Origin: an uncultured Gemmatimonadota bacterium
Lineage (GTDB): Bacteria; Gemmatimonadota; Gemmatimonadetes; Gemmatimonadales; Gemmatimonadaceae
Length of the DNA: 13,587 nt
Reading direction: 5' to 3'
Assembly (NCBI GenBank): GCA_903894655.1
Contig: CAITQY010000187.1
Location: 1 to 13,587 of the forward strand
Numbering within the stretch: position 1 is the first letter of the stretch; every line of letters begins with the position of its first letter. Both the position numbers and the translations under genes were made by a program. Shown piece by piece: positions 7,050 through 13,587 of this stretch. The notes under the pieces were generated by a model. The model had not been told where the DNA came from, did not search any database, and worked only from the letters and a program-made list of their open reading frames with translations.

Positions 7050-8464
7050 AAAAGCAGAATGGAGTAGGGAGTATGGGGTACGGAGTCGTGCTGGCGGCGG
7101 CGTGCGTGGCGCTTGCCGCAGCGCCGTTGGCGGGACAGGCGGTGGCGAAGAAGGATGTCGCGAAGGCCCCGGCGAAGGCGGCGCCAGCGAAGCCGGCTGA
7201 CCTGTCGCCGGCGATCACGTCGCCGACCGATACGCTCACGTCGAAGTTCGATGTCGCCGGCATCCCCGTGATTCTGCGCCGCGTCAGTGCCAACAACGTG
7301 GTGGCGGCTAACCTGTATCTGTTGGGGGGCACGCGTCAGCTGACGGCGGGCACTGCGGGCATCGAGACGCTGCTGCTCGAGGCGAGTGAACGTGGGACGG
7401 CCAAGTATCCGCGCGATGTGCTCCGCACGAAGATGGCGCAGTTGGGCAGCGCCATCGGCGTGGGGGCGAATGTCGATTGGACCACGATCAGCTTGCGCGC
7501 CACCACCACCGGCCTCGATAGCACGTGGGCCATTCTGGCCGATCGAGTCATGGCGCCGCGGCTCGATCCAGCCGAGGTGGATCTGGTGCGCGAGCAGTTC
7601 GTCACGGCGACTCGTCAGCGCAAGGATAGCCCCGACGCGTTGCTCGACTATCTTGCCGACAGCATCGCGTTCTCCGGCCATCCGTACGCGCTCGAGCCCA
7701 CGGGTACCGAGGAGTCGCTCGCGCACATGCGCAGCGCGGATCTCAAGGCGTATCATAGCGCGCAGTTCGTGACGTCTCGTATGATGCTGGTCGTGGTCGG
7801 GAATGTGTCGCGCACGAAGGTGGAGAAGCTGGTGCGCGAATCGCTGGGTCGGATGCCGAAGGGAAATTACGTGTGGACCCTGCCCGATCCGCCGGCGGAA
7901 TTGCCGAGCGCGTATGTGGTGGAGAAGCGCACGCTGCCTACGAACTATCTGCAGGGCTACTTCCATGGGCCGAAGGCCACCAGCCCGGACTATCCCGCGC
8001 TGCGACTCGCCTGTGCGGTGCTCAGTGGCCGGTTGTTCGCGGAAGTGCGCGGTCGTCGCAATCTCACCTATTCCGTGAATGCGCCCTTCGTGGAACGGGC
8101 CTTCTCACTGGGTGGGCTGTACGTCACGACGACGCAGCCCGATGAAGTACTCACGATCATGCAGCAGCAGATCACGTCGCTGCGCGAAGGCACTATCACC
8201 AACGACGGACTCGATCGGCTGGTGCAGCAGTTCATCGTGACATACTTTCTCGACAACGAAACGAACGCCGACCAGGCGAACATGCTGGCGCGTGCCGAGT
8301 TGTACCAGGGAGATTTTCGCCGCGCCGCACAGTTCGTGGAGGAACTGCGCGCGGTCACGCCCGAGCAGATTCAGCAGGCCGCCCGCACGTACATGAGTAA
8401 GGTGCGGTGGGCGTATGTTGGCGATCCATCCAAGGTGACGCCGGCGCGGATGCTGCGCTTCTGA
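7046..8464 (+). CDS. M16 family peptidase-like protein, non-catalytic partner subunit
   Basis: This 472-residue exported protein has a Lys-Lys signal peptide (MKKQ..., hydrophobic 12-30, cleavage near LAGQA). A Lys/Ala/Pro-rich linker follows at about 33-52, then two M16 domains. At the zinc-site position it reads TAGIETLLLEASERGT (103-118), so no HxxEH is left and zinc binding is not expected. It keeps the M16B R/Y motif as GRLFAEVRGRRNLTYS (R335 and Y342), which binds substrate near the partner's active site. This division of labour matches known M16B heterodimers. The gene overlaps the catalytic subunit by 4 bp (ATGA), which implies translational coupling. A second in-frame ATG at 7073 has a better Shine-Dalgarno (GGAG at 7061-7064, 8-nt gap) but would lose the charged N-terminus. 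I keep 7046, with doubt. Confidence 0.9.
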   Translation: MKKQNGVGSMGYGVVLAAACVALAAAPLAGQAVAKKDVAKAPAKAAPAKPADLSPAITSPTDTLTSKFDVAGIPVILRRVSANNVVAANLYLLGGTRQLTAGTAGIETLLLEASERGTAKYPRDVLRTKMAQLGSAIGVGANVDWTTISLRATTTGLDSTWAILADRVMAPRLDPAEVDLVREQFVTATRQRKDSPDALLDYLADSIAFSGHPYALEPTGTEESLAHMRSADLKAYHSAQFVTSRMMLVVVGNVSRTKVEKLVRESLGRMPKGNYVWTLPDPPAELPSAYVVEKRTLPTNYLQGYFHGPKATSPDYPALRLACAVLSGRLFAEVRGRRNLTYSVNAPFVERAFSLGGLYVTTTQPDEVLTIMQQQITSLREGTITNDGLDRLVQQFIVTYFLDNETNADQANMLARAELYQGDFRRAAQFVEELRAVTPEQIQQAARTYMSKVRWAYVGDPSKVTPARMLRF

Positions 8465-8481
8465 CGGCCTCGCTGAGCACC

Positions 8482-9222
8482 GTGCACCAGCGCGGGGTCG
8501 CCCTGTCGGTCGATCTCGCGTACGTGGACTATCGTGACATCGGTGTCGCCCTGGTGACGTGCGACGGCCACGGGCCTGAGGAGTCGCTGTCGGCGCGGGC
8601 GTTCGACGTGCCGTTCATCGGACGCCCGTCAGTCGCGGCGCTGGCCATGTGGCTGCGCGAGATCGTCGAGGCACACGACGTGCGCTGTCTCTGCATCGAC
8701 GGCCCGTTGGGCTGGCGCTCGCCGCACACCGACTCGCCGCACTGTCGTCTCAGCGAGCGCGCGGTGCGCGCCCCCGGCAAGACCGGACTTCCGCCCGATG
8801 GCGTGAAGCCGCGCACCTACCTCGGCTTCACGACCTTCTCGATCGCGCTGTTTGACACGTTGCTCGGGTCCACCGACTGGTCGCTGCTGGGAGATCCGGA
8901 GGCCACTCCACAGGCCCGCGTAGTGACCGAGAGTTTTCCCACCGCCGGTTGGCGGGCGCTGGGCCTTTCGCCGCTAATGGCCAAGGGACGCGCGTCGGTC
9001 GCCGATGTGCAGGATGCCAGCGCCCGGTTGCAGGCGCGCACCGGCATCACCCTCGAGCAGGTGCGCACCCATGATCAACTGCAGGCCGTCGTGGGTGGTA
9101 TAGCCGGTGCATGGTGGGCGGCCGGTCGCACGGAGCGGGTGCACTTGGCTGGTGCGCCACCGTTCCGCCTCGACGGAAGCTGGCGCGAGGGATATATCCT
9201 GATACCAGCAACGACGACGTGA
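8482..9222 (+). CDS. DUF429-like protein, predicted RNase H-like fold
   Basis: This 246-residue cytoplasmic protein has no signal peptide or membrane segment. The N-terminus GVALSVDLAYVDYRDIGVAL looks like the first two strands of an RNase H-like domain with acidic D11. CIDGPLGW (71-78) supplies D73. TESFPTAGWRALG (149-161) recalls the ExxP...W signature of DUF429 proteins. HDQLQAVVGGIAGAWWA has D198 where that family has a conserved Asp before an Ala-rich helix. A D11/D73/E150/D198 acidic set would fit a metal-dependent nuclease-type site, but no activity is established for the family as far as I know. No ATG is available near the start. GTG at 8482 is chosen because it lies 17 nt after the M16 stop; the frame is open back to 8407. 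It is likely the third gene of the operon, although its role alongside peptidases is unclear. Confidence 0.6.
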   Translation: MHQRGVALSVDLAYVDYRDIGVALVTCDGHGPEESLSARAFDVPFIGRPSVAALAMWLREIVEAHDVRCLCIDGPLGWRSPHTDSPHCRLSERAVRAPGKTGLPPDGVKPRTYLGFTTFSIALFDTLLGSTDWSLLGDPEATPQARVVTESFPTAGWRALGLSPLMAKGRASVADVQDASARLQARTGITLEQVRTHDQLQAVVGGIAGAWWAAGRTERVHLAGAPPFRLDGSWREGYILIPATTT

Positions 9223-9228
9223 TCCATC

Positions 9229-10146
9229 GTGGTGTCCTCCTCGGTGTCCTCCTCGTTCGACTCTACCCTACCTCTCGTGTCGTATCCTTCCTCCCGACGT
9301 GACGACGCGGTGAGCCGCGCGCAATCCGCCCCGTCGGTTGAGCTGACGGCGCCGGACGGCGCGTTCGCGCGGGTGTATCTCGATGGCGCGCATGTGACGT
9401 CGTGGATTCCGGCACGCTCGACGGTCGATCGACTCTTCGTGAGCCGTGAGGCGCAGTATGGCCCGGGCTATTCGATCCGTGGTGGCATTCCCGTCTGCTT
9501 TCCGCAGTTCGGCGCGTTTGGGCCGATCGGGCATCACGGGTTCGCGCGGCTGAATCGCTGGAGCGTGGTGCGGGAGGAGGAGATCGACGGCGGTGCGCGC
9601 GTGGTGTTACGGCTTACCGACAGCGAGACCTCGCGCGCGGTATGGCCCTTCGCGTTTCGTGCCGACCTGTCGGTGCACGTGGCTGCCGCCACACTCACGG
9701 TGCAGCTGACGGTCACCAACACCGATACGCAGCCCATTCAGTTTACGGCGGCGCTGCATCCGTATTTTGCGGTCGACAACGCGTACGCGACGCAGGTGAG
9801 CGGATTGTCGAGCTGCCGCTATCGCGACGGGCTGCGCAACGGCGACGAGTTCGACGAAGACGGCGACGTGCTGCTCATCGAAGGACATCTCGATCGCGTG
9901 TATTACGCGACGCCCGATGTCATCGAGATGCGTGAGCCGAATCGGACGCTGCGCATCGAGAAACGCGGATTTTCCGACACGGTGGTGTGGAATCCCGGGG
10001 CGGAGGGCACGCGCACGCGGGCGGACTTCGCCGACGGCGAGGAGCGGCATATGGTGTGCGTGGAGGCCGCGGTGGTGCGGCCTCCGGTGCTCCTGTCTCT
10101 AGGGGAACAGTGGGTGGGAACGCAGCTTATGACCGCGGTGCGGTAG
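9229..10146 (+). CDS. D-hexose-6-phosphate mutarotase (YeaD-like aldose 1-epimerase)
   Basis: The product is predicted to interconvert alpha and beta anomers of glucose-6-phosphate or a related sugar phosphate in the cytoplasm. Family signatures are clear: VYLDGAHVTSWIP (49-61), SIRGGIPVCFPQFG (82-95), HHGFAR (102-107, substrate-binding His), ALHPYFAVDN (175-184, catalytic H177), and MVCVEAAVV near the end (catalytic E279). Length from the first GTG is 305 residues. The first 27 or so are Ser-rich and unlike the family, and they are encoded by a 12-bp tandem repeat. In-frame GTG codons at 9277 and 9310 are therefore plausible true starts; the one at 9310 would give about 278 residues. No candidate has a good Shine-Dalgarno. 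It starts 6 nt after the DUF429-like gene and closes the plus-strand operon. Its last 20 bp overlap the convergent M28 gene. Confidence 0.88.
   Translation: MVSSSVSSSFDSTLPLVSYPSSRRDDAVSRAQSAPSVELTAPDGAFARVYLDGAHVTSWIPARSTVDRLFVSREAQYGPGYSIRGGIPVCFPQFGAFGPIGHHGFARLNRWSVVREEEIDGGARVVLRLTDSETSRAVWPFAFRADLSVHVAAATLTVQLTVTNTDTQPIQFTAALHPYFAVDNAYATQVSGLSSCRYRDGLRNGDEFDEDGDVLLIEGHLDRVYYATPDVIEMREPNRTLRIEKRGFSDTVVWNPGAEGTRTRADFADGEERHMVCVEAAVVRPPVLLSLGEQWVGTQLMTAVR
9231..9254. repeat. 12-bp perfect tandem repeat at the mutarotase 5' end
   Basis: Two copies of ggtgtcctcctc occupy 9231-9242 and 9243-9254. Each contains CCTCCT, identical to the 16S anti-Shine-Dalgarno core. Read as protein it gives only Ser/Val-rich sequence, which suggests leader rather than true coding sequence if translation starts at 9277 or 9310. 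Confidence 0.75.
10062..10085. other. Perfect 9-bp GC-rich hairpin near the convergent gene ends
   Basis: ggaggccgc (10062-10070), a 6-nt loop and gcggcctcc (10077-10085) pair perfectly. The element lies inside the mutarotase coding sequence, 42 nt past the M28 stop on the minus strand. There is no T-run on either side, so it is only a possible transcript-end or RNA-stabilising structure for the convergent messages. Confidence 0.5.
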
Positions 10147-11731
10147 CGGCCGGCTTGCGCGGAAACAGCGCCGGGCGATTCGCGGCGTGATATACGAAAG
10201 ACGCGATCACGGCGGCGTTGAGTTTCATGTCGGCATCCTGCACCCGCTCGTAGGTATCCATGTTCGAGTGGTGCGTGCGGGTACCGTATTCCACCTCGTC
10301 CTGAATGAACTGGAAGCCGGGAATGCCGACGCCGTCGAACGCGAGATGGTCGGTGCCGCCCGTGTTCGACAATGTGGCCGCCTTTACGCCTTTGTCGTCG
10401 AAGGGCTTCATCCACGACTTGAAAATCGGCCCCGCTTCGGTGTTGCCCTGCTGAAACACGCCGCGAATCGCTCCGGTGCCGTTATCGAGATTGAAATACA
10501 CCGACACCTTCTTGCCCGCGTCGGTCAACGAGTCGCGCGCGCCGAACTGCTGCCGCACATAGGCGCGTGAACCGAGCAGCCCCTGTTCCTCGCCGGTCCA
10601 GAGCGCGATACGAATGGTGCGCTTGGGCTTGAGTCCCGATGCCTTGAGTACGCGCATTGCCTCCAGCATTGCAGCCGAACCGGCAGCGTTGTCGGTGGCA
10701 CCGGTGCCGGCATGCCACGAATCGAAGTGCGCGCCCAGCATCACCACTTCGTCCTTGAGTTTCGGATCGGTGCCCGGAATCTCGGCGAGGATGTTGAACG
10801 ACGTGAGATCATCGTCGTAGAAGCGATTGCGCACCTCGAGCTCCATCTCGACCGGCACGCCCTTCTCGATCGTGCGCAGCATGCGCCCGTAGTGCTCGAT
10901 GGCGACGACGATCAGCGGCGTGCCGTACGGGGTTTTCGGATCGCGCGACTGTCCATTATTCGTGAATACGGTGCCGCCGTCGCCCCGGCCGGGTTCGATC
11001 ACGGCGGCCACCTTCTCGTCAGCAATGAACGCCATACGCCGCACGGCCGTGGCCTGCGTGGCGCGCATCGCTTCCTGCTGTCGCATGGCGGCACTGTCGG
11101 CGGCGGTACGCGGAGCGGACGCACGCGGACCCATCGCGGTGGGCGCCGGCATCGGTGCCGCCTCCAGCTTGGCGAGATCGGCATCGGTACGGCGCGCGGC
11201 CAACGGTTCGAAGCGGGGGGCGACCTCACGCATCGGGGCGAGCATCACCAGCTTGCCGGCGAGCTTCCCGCGGTACGTCTCGTAGTCGGCGTCGCCGTCG
11301 ATGCGCACATATACGACCTCGCTCTTCACGAGACCGTTGGTGCCCGGCGTCCACGCCTGCGGGTAGCCGATCATCGCAAATGGCACCGGCGACGTGACCT
11401 GCGCATAGAACTTCTCGTTCACCCAGCCGCGACCGAATGTGCCCCACGGCTCGATGCGCGGGTTGCTGAGCCCCCACGACTGCATCTGCTGCACGGTGTA
11501 GTCCGCCGCCCGCCGCGTGATCGGCGATCCCGTGAGGCGGGGACCATGCACATCGGTGAGCCATGACATCATGGTCATGACCTGCGAGTGCTCGAAGGCT
11601 TCCGCGCGGATGCGGGCGATCGCCGTCAGGTCCACCGGCTCGGCGTTCTGCGCAAGCGCGACGCGGCTGGCGATCACCAGGGGCAGTAGCGCGACGAATC
11701 GTCGCATGCCCGCCGTCATGTGAAGATGCAT
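10127..11731 (-). CDS. Secreted M28 family zinc metallopeptidase (carboxypeptidase Q-like)
   Basis: This 534-residue exported exopeptidase has a signal peptide MRRFVALLPLVIASRVALA|Q, starting at the ninth codon of the longest frame. A PA-type insert covers roughly 130-310. It includes an Ala/Pro/Met-rich stretch at about 190-230 that looks disordered. The M28 domain follows with all co-catalytic metal ligands readable: H335 (GAHFDSW), D347 (ATDNAAGS), E381/E382 (TGEEQGLLGS, base and ligand), D416 (FNLDNGTG) and H487 or H488 (THHSNMDT). It probably trims peptides in the periplasm or outside the cell. Start choice is open: ATGs at 11731, 11719 and 11707 are in frame, none with a strong ribosome site. 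The one at 11707 gives the most typical signal peptide. It lies 63 bp after hisIE on the same strand, so read-through from the his operon is possible. Its 3' end overlaps the mutarotase gene by 20 bp. Confidence 0.92.
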   Translation of the reverse strand: MHLHMTAGMRRFVALLPLVIASRVALAQNAEPVDLTAIARIRAEAFEHSQVMTMMSWLTDVHGPRLTGSPITRRAADYTVQQMQSWGLSNPRIEPWGTFGRGWVNEKFYAQVTSPVPFAMIGYPQAWTPGTNGLVKSEVVYVRIDGDADYETYRGKLAGKLVMLAPMREVAPRFEPLAARRTDADLAKLEAAPMPAPTAMGPRASAPRTAADSAAMRQQEAMRATQATAVRRMAFIADEKVAAVIEPGRGDGGTVFTNNGQSRDPKTPYGTPLIVVAIEHYGRMLRTIEKGVPVEMELEVRNRFYDDDLTSFNILAEIPGTDPKLKDEVVMLGAHFDSWHAGTGATDNAAGSAAMLEAMRVLKASGLKPKRTIRIALWTGEEQGLLGSRAYVRQQFGARDSLTDAGKKVSVYFNLDNGTGAIRGVFQQGNTEAGPIFKSWMKPFDDKGVKAATLSNTGGTDHLAFDGVGIPGFQFIQDEVEYGTRTHHSNMDTYERVQDADMKLNAAVIASFVYHAANRPALFPRKPAATAPRS

Positions 11732-11794
11732 AGAAGACTCAGCAGAAAGTGGTAGGGGATGCCCGTCGTGTCACTGCACCATGGGCCGTGCGGC

Positions 11795-12421
11795 CTATTT
11801 CGCCCGCGACGAAAGAACGGCGCGAACACCATGCAAGGAGCCACCCACGGCGCGCAGCGCCACCAGCGCGTGATAGAGCAGGTCCGCCGTTTCCTCGGTC
11901 GCCCGTGCAACGTCGCCGTCCACGCAGGCGGTCGCCAGCTCAACCGCTTCTTCGCCGAGTTTCTTTAAGCGAAGATTACGGTCGCCGAGCAGCCGTTGCG
12001 TGTAGCTCGTGGTCGTGTCATCGCGGTGTTGCATGCGTGACGTGATCGTGGCGTCGAGCGCGGCGAACACGTCGGCCTGCAATGCCTCCTCGCGAAAACA
12101 CGAGGTCGTTCCGTTGTGGCACGCGGGGCCGGCCGGCACGACGCGCGCGAGGACCGCGTCGGCATCGCAGTCGGTGGTGAGCGACACGACGCGCTGCACG
12201 TTGCCGCTCGTGCCACCCTTGTGCCACAAGCCGTGCGATCGTGACCGATAGTGCATCTCGCCGGTCCGGAGTGTGTGTTCGAGCGCCTCGCGATCAGCGT
12301 GCGCCACCATCAGCACGGCGCCGGTCGCGACATCCTGCGTGACGACGGTCACGAGACCAGCACTCTTCGTGAAGTCGAGCTGGTTGAGATCGAAGTCGAT
12401 GGCACGCACGGGGTCACTCAT
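11795..12421 (-). CDS. hisIE: Bifunctional phosphoribosyl-AMP cyclohydrolase / phosphoribosyl-ATP pyrophosphatase
   Basis: This fusion performs steps two and three of histidine biosynthesis: HisE removes pyrophosphate from PR-ATP, and HisI opens the adenine ring of PR-AMP. The HisI half (about 1-112) shows LVTVVTQD, VLMVAHADREAL, TGEMHYRSRS, LWHKGGTSGN, DCDAD (84-88, metal site) and GPACHNGTTSCF with the zinc cysteines C101 and C108. The HisE half (about 116-205) shows LGDRNLRLKKLGEEAVELATA (metal-binding E157, E158, E161) and EETADLLYHALVAL (E177, D180). The length of 208 residues is normal for the fusion. The ATG at 12421 has a strong Shine-Dalgarno (GGAG at 12429-12432, 7-nt spacing) and overlaps the hisN stop as ATGA, so translation is coupled. 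Confidence 0.96.
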   Translation of the reverse strand: MSDPVRAIDFDLNQLDFTKSAGLVTVVTQDVATGAVLMVAHADREALEHTLRTGEMHYRSRSHGLWHKGGTSGNVQRVVSLTTDCDADAVLARVVPAGPACHNGTTSCFREEALQADVFAALDATITSRMQHRDDTTTSYTQRLLGDRNLRLKKLGEEAVELATACVDGDVARATEETADLLYHALVALRAVGGSLHGVRAVLSSRAK

Positions 12422-13224
12422 ACCGATACTCCAGCAGCGGGATCAAGCGGCTCGACCAGATATGGTCGAACGAGGTCGCCAAGCGCGGCATTGGTGGCGA
12501 TCACGTCGCCGCCGAAGGCGGTATCGCGTCCACGCCAGTCGGTAAATCGGCCGCCGGCTTCGGTGATCAGCGGATACATCGCGGCAGCATCCCACGGATT
12601 GACGATGTCGTCAATCATGACCTCGGCGCGGCCGGTGGCGACCAGCAGGTAGCCGTAGCAGTCGCCCCAGGTGCGCGCCACGGCGGCCTCCGACGACAGC
12701 GCATGCCACTTCGCGCGCCGATGTGGGCGCTCGAGGAAACGGTCGTCGGTGATGAGTGTCGTGGCGTCGCGCAGCTGCGCCACGCGCGAGACTGAGGCGC
12801 GCGATCCGTTCCACCAGCAGCCTTCACCGAGCGCGGCGGCCACGGTTTCCTGCACGGCGGGATAACAGGCCGCGCCGGCGATCACGGTGTCGCCCTCGCA
12901 GCAGGCCACGAGCGTGCCCCACAGCGGCCCGCCACGCACGAATGCCTTCGTGCCATCGATGGGGTCGAGGATCCAGCGGCGCGGCGCCGCCGCGCGCTCG
13001 TCGTCGAACTCCTCGCCGAACACGCCGTCGTTCGGAAAGCGTTTGGCCAGCCACGCGCGCGCTGCGCGCTCGGCTTCGCGGTCGGCAATCGTGACCGGCG
13101 ATCCATCGCCTTTCATCTCGACGCTCACATCGGTGCGATACCACTGCATCGCGATGGCCGCCGCATACTGCGCCACTTCCGCTGCGGCCTGCAGTAGCAC
13201 CGCCGGGCTCTCGCTGCCACTCAT
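12418..13224 (-). CDS. hisN: Inositol monophosphatase family protein, probable histidinol-phosphatase
   Basis: This 268-residue Mg-dependent phosphatase probably hydrolyses L-histidinol phosphate to histidinol, the penultimate phase of histidine synthesis. The metal-binding signature residues are present: GEEFDDE (E71), WILDPIDGTKAF (D87, D90) and NPWDAAAMYPLITEAGG (D212). The fold alone fits inositol monophosphatase, CysQ or HisN. The specific call comes from context, because the gene sits between hisF and hisIE with ATGA overlaps at both ends, and HisN enzymes of this family are known in Actinobacteria. No HisB-type phosphatase is visible in the window, though most of the operon lies outside. 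The ATG at 13224 has no clear Shine-Dalgarno and probably relies on coupling to hisF termination. Confidence 0.85.
   Translation of the reverse strand: MSGSESPAVLLQAAAEVAQYAAAIAMQWYRTDVSVEMKGDGSPVTIADREAERAARAWLAKRFPNDGVFGEEFDDERAAAPRRWILDPIDGTKAFVRGGPLWGTLVACCEGDTVIAGAACYPAVQETVAAALGEGCWWNGSRASVSRVAQLRDATTLITDDRFLERPHRRAKWHALSSEAAVARTWGDCYGYLLVATGRAEVMIDDIVNPWDAAAMYPLITEAGGRFTDWRGRDTAFGGDVIATNAALGDLVRPYLVEPLDPAAGVSV
12429..12432 (-). promoter_or_regulatory. Shine-Dalgarno of hisIE
   Basis: GGAG on the minus strand lies 7 nt before the hisIE ATG, inside the last codons of hisN. It is the best-formed ribosome site in the window and supports both the start choice and translational coupling. 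Confidence 0.7.
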
Positions 13225-13587
13225 GCCGCGATACCGGTGCTCGTGAGCCGCACGGGAAGGCCTGCCTCGCGCATCACCTGCTTGAGCGCCTGTACCGTAG
13301 TGATACCATCGTGCAGGATACCCGCCACCAAGACCGCGTCGGCGCCGCCCTGTACGATGCCATCAACCAAATGCTGCGCCATGCCCACACCGCCGGAGGC
13401 GATCACCGGCACGTGCACCGCGTCGGCCACGGCGCGCGTGATGGTGAGGTCGTATCCCGTGCGCGCCCCGTCGCGGTCGATCGACGTGAGCAGAACTTCG
13501 CCGGCGCCACGCGCCACGCATTCCTGCGCCCACGCTACGGCCTCGAGCGGCGTTTCTTCACGCCCGCCCTTCACCCACACCTTATAC
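13221..13587 (-). CDS. hisF: Imidazole glycerol phosphate synthase subunit HisF, C-terminal part (runs off right edge)
   Basis: HisF is the cyclase subunit that uses ammonia from HisH to make imidazole glycerol phosphate and AICAR. About 121 C-terminal residues are visible; the N-terminal half is outside the window. The frame continues upstream of the GTG at 13578-13580 to the edge (Y-K-V-W-V-K-GGRE), so that GTG is not a start. Diagnostic motifs are GGREETPLEAVAWA, GAGEVLLTSIDRDGARTGYD (the first Asp of IDRDG is the catalytic acid of the C-terminal half-barrel), the phosphate-binding VPVIASGGVG, and GADAVLVAGILHDG. The stop TGA overlaps the hisN ATG by 4 bp. HisA shares the half-barrel, but the TSIDRDG/ASGG spacing and the hisIE neighbourhood favour HisF. 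Confidence 0.93.
   Translation of the reverse strand, partial: YKVWVKGGREETPLEAVAWAQECVARGAGEVLLTSIDRDGARTGYDLTITRAVADAVHVPVIASGGVGMAQHLVDGIVQGGADAVLVAGILHDGITTVQALKQVMREAGLPVRLTSTGIAA

Noticed and set aside
10712..11566. 284-codon plus-strand frame across the M28 gene
   Set aside because: It is antisense to a gene with complete catalytic motifs, and its composition is typical of GC-rich shadow frames.
11784..11795. ggcc-gtgc-ggcc inverted repeat at the hisIE stop as a terminator
   Set aside because: The stem is only 4-5 bp with a tiny loop and no T-tract, so it is not convincing.
13221..13580. GTG at 13580 as the start of a short 119-residue gene
   Set aside because: The frame continues to the window edge with residues matching HisF (YKVWVKGGRE), so this is the truncated 3' part of hisF.

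Overview
The window looks like ordinary chromosomal DNA from a GC-rich, Gram-negative, aerobic-type heterotroph. The strongest taxonomic hint is the combination of an Oar-like TonB-dependent receptor with a carboxypeptidase-regulatory N-terminal domain, secreted propeller-type proteins, paired M16 peptidases and a secreted M28 peptidase. That combination is typical of Gemmatimonadota, but the assignment is inferred from gene style and no marker gene is present. No tRNA, rRNA, CRISPR array, insertion sequence or phage gene is visible. Coding density is very high, and only one intergenic stretch exceeds 100 bp.

Region 1 (1-5534, all minus strand). Read in the direction of transcription, this holds murB (peptidoglycan precursor synthesis), then a 205-bp spacer filled mostly by a large imperfect palindrome, then a 1249-residue TonB-dependent receptor. 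After a 62-bp gap comes a secreted, probably propeller-like protein that runs off the left edge. The receptor carries an unusual C-terminal extension of about 180 residues after its barrel. That extension has LTxxQ-like helices and a Gly/Met-rich tail.

Region 2 (5613-10146, all plus strand, divergent from murB). Four tightly packed genes form a likely operon: an active M16 zinc peptidase (HxxEH), a catalytically dead M16 partner overlapping it by ATGA, a DUF429-like RNase H-fold protein, and a YeaD-like hexose-6-phosphate mutarotase. The two M16 subunits have complementary losses: one keeps the zinc site and the other keeps the R/Y motif. This predicts an obligate periplasmic heterodimer.

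Region 3 (10127-13587, all minus strand). In the direction of transcription this holds the 3' part of hisF, an inositol-monophosphatase-family gene best read as hisN, and the fused hisIE gene. Each junction is a 4-bp ATGA overlap, so this is the distal end of a histidine biosynthesis operon. A secreted M28 metallopeptidase follows after 63 bp. Its 3' end overlaps the mutarotase 3' end by 20 bp, tail to tail.

I do not see a clear unknown multi-gene system. The items most worth a second look are the receptor's C-terminal extension, the murB-receptor palindrome, and an atypical MurB that lacks the usual YRxS arginine.
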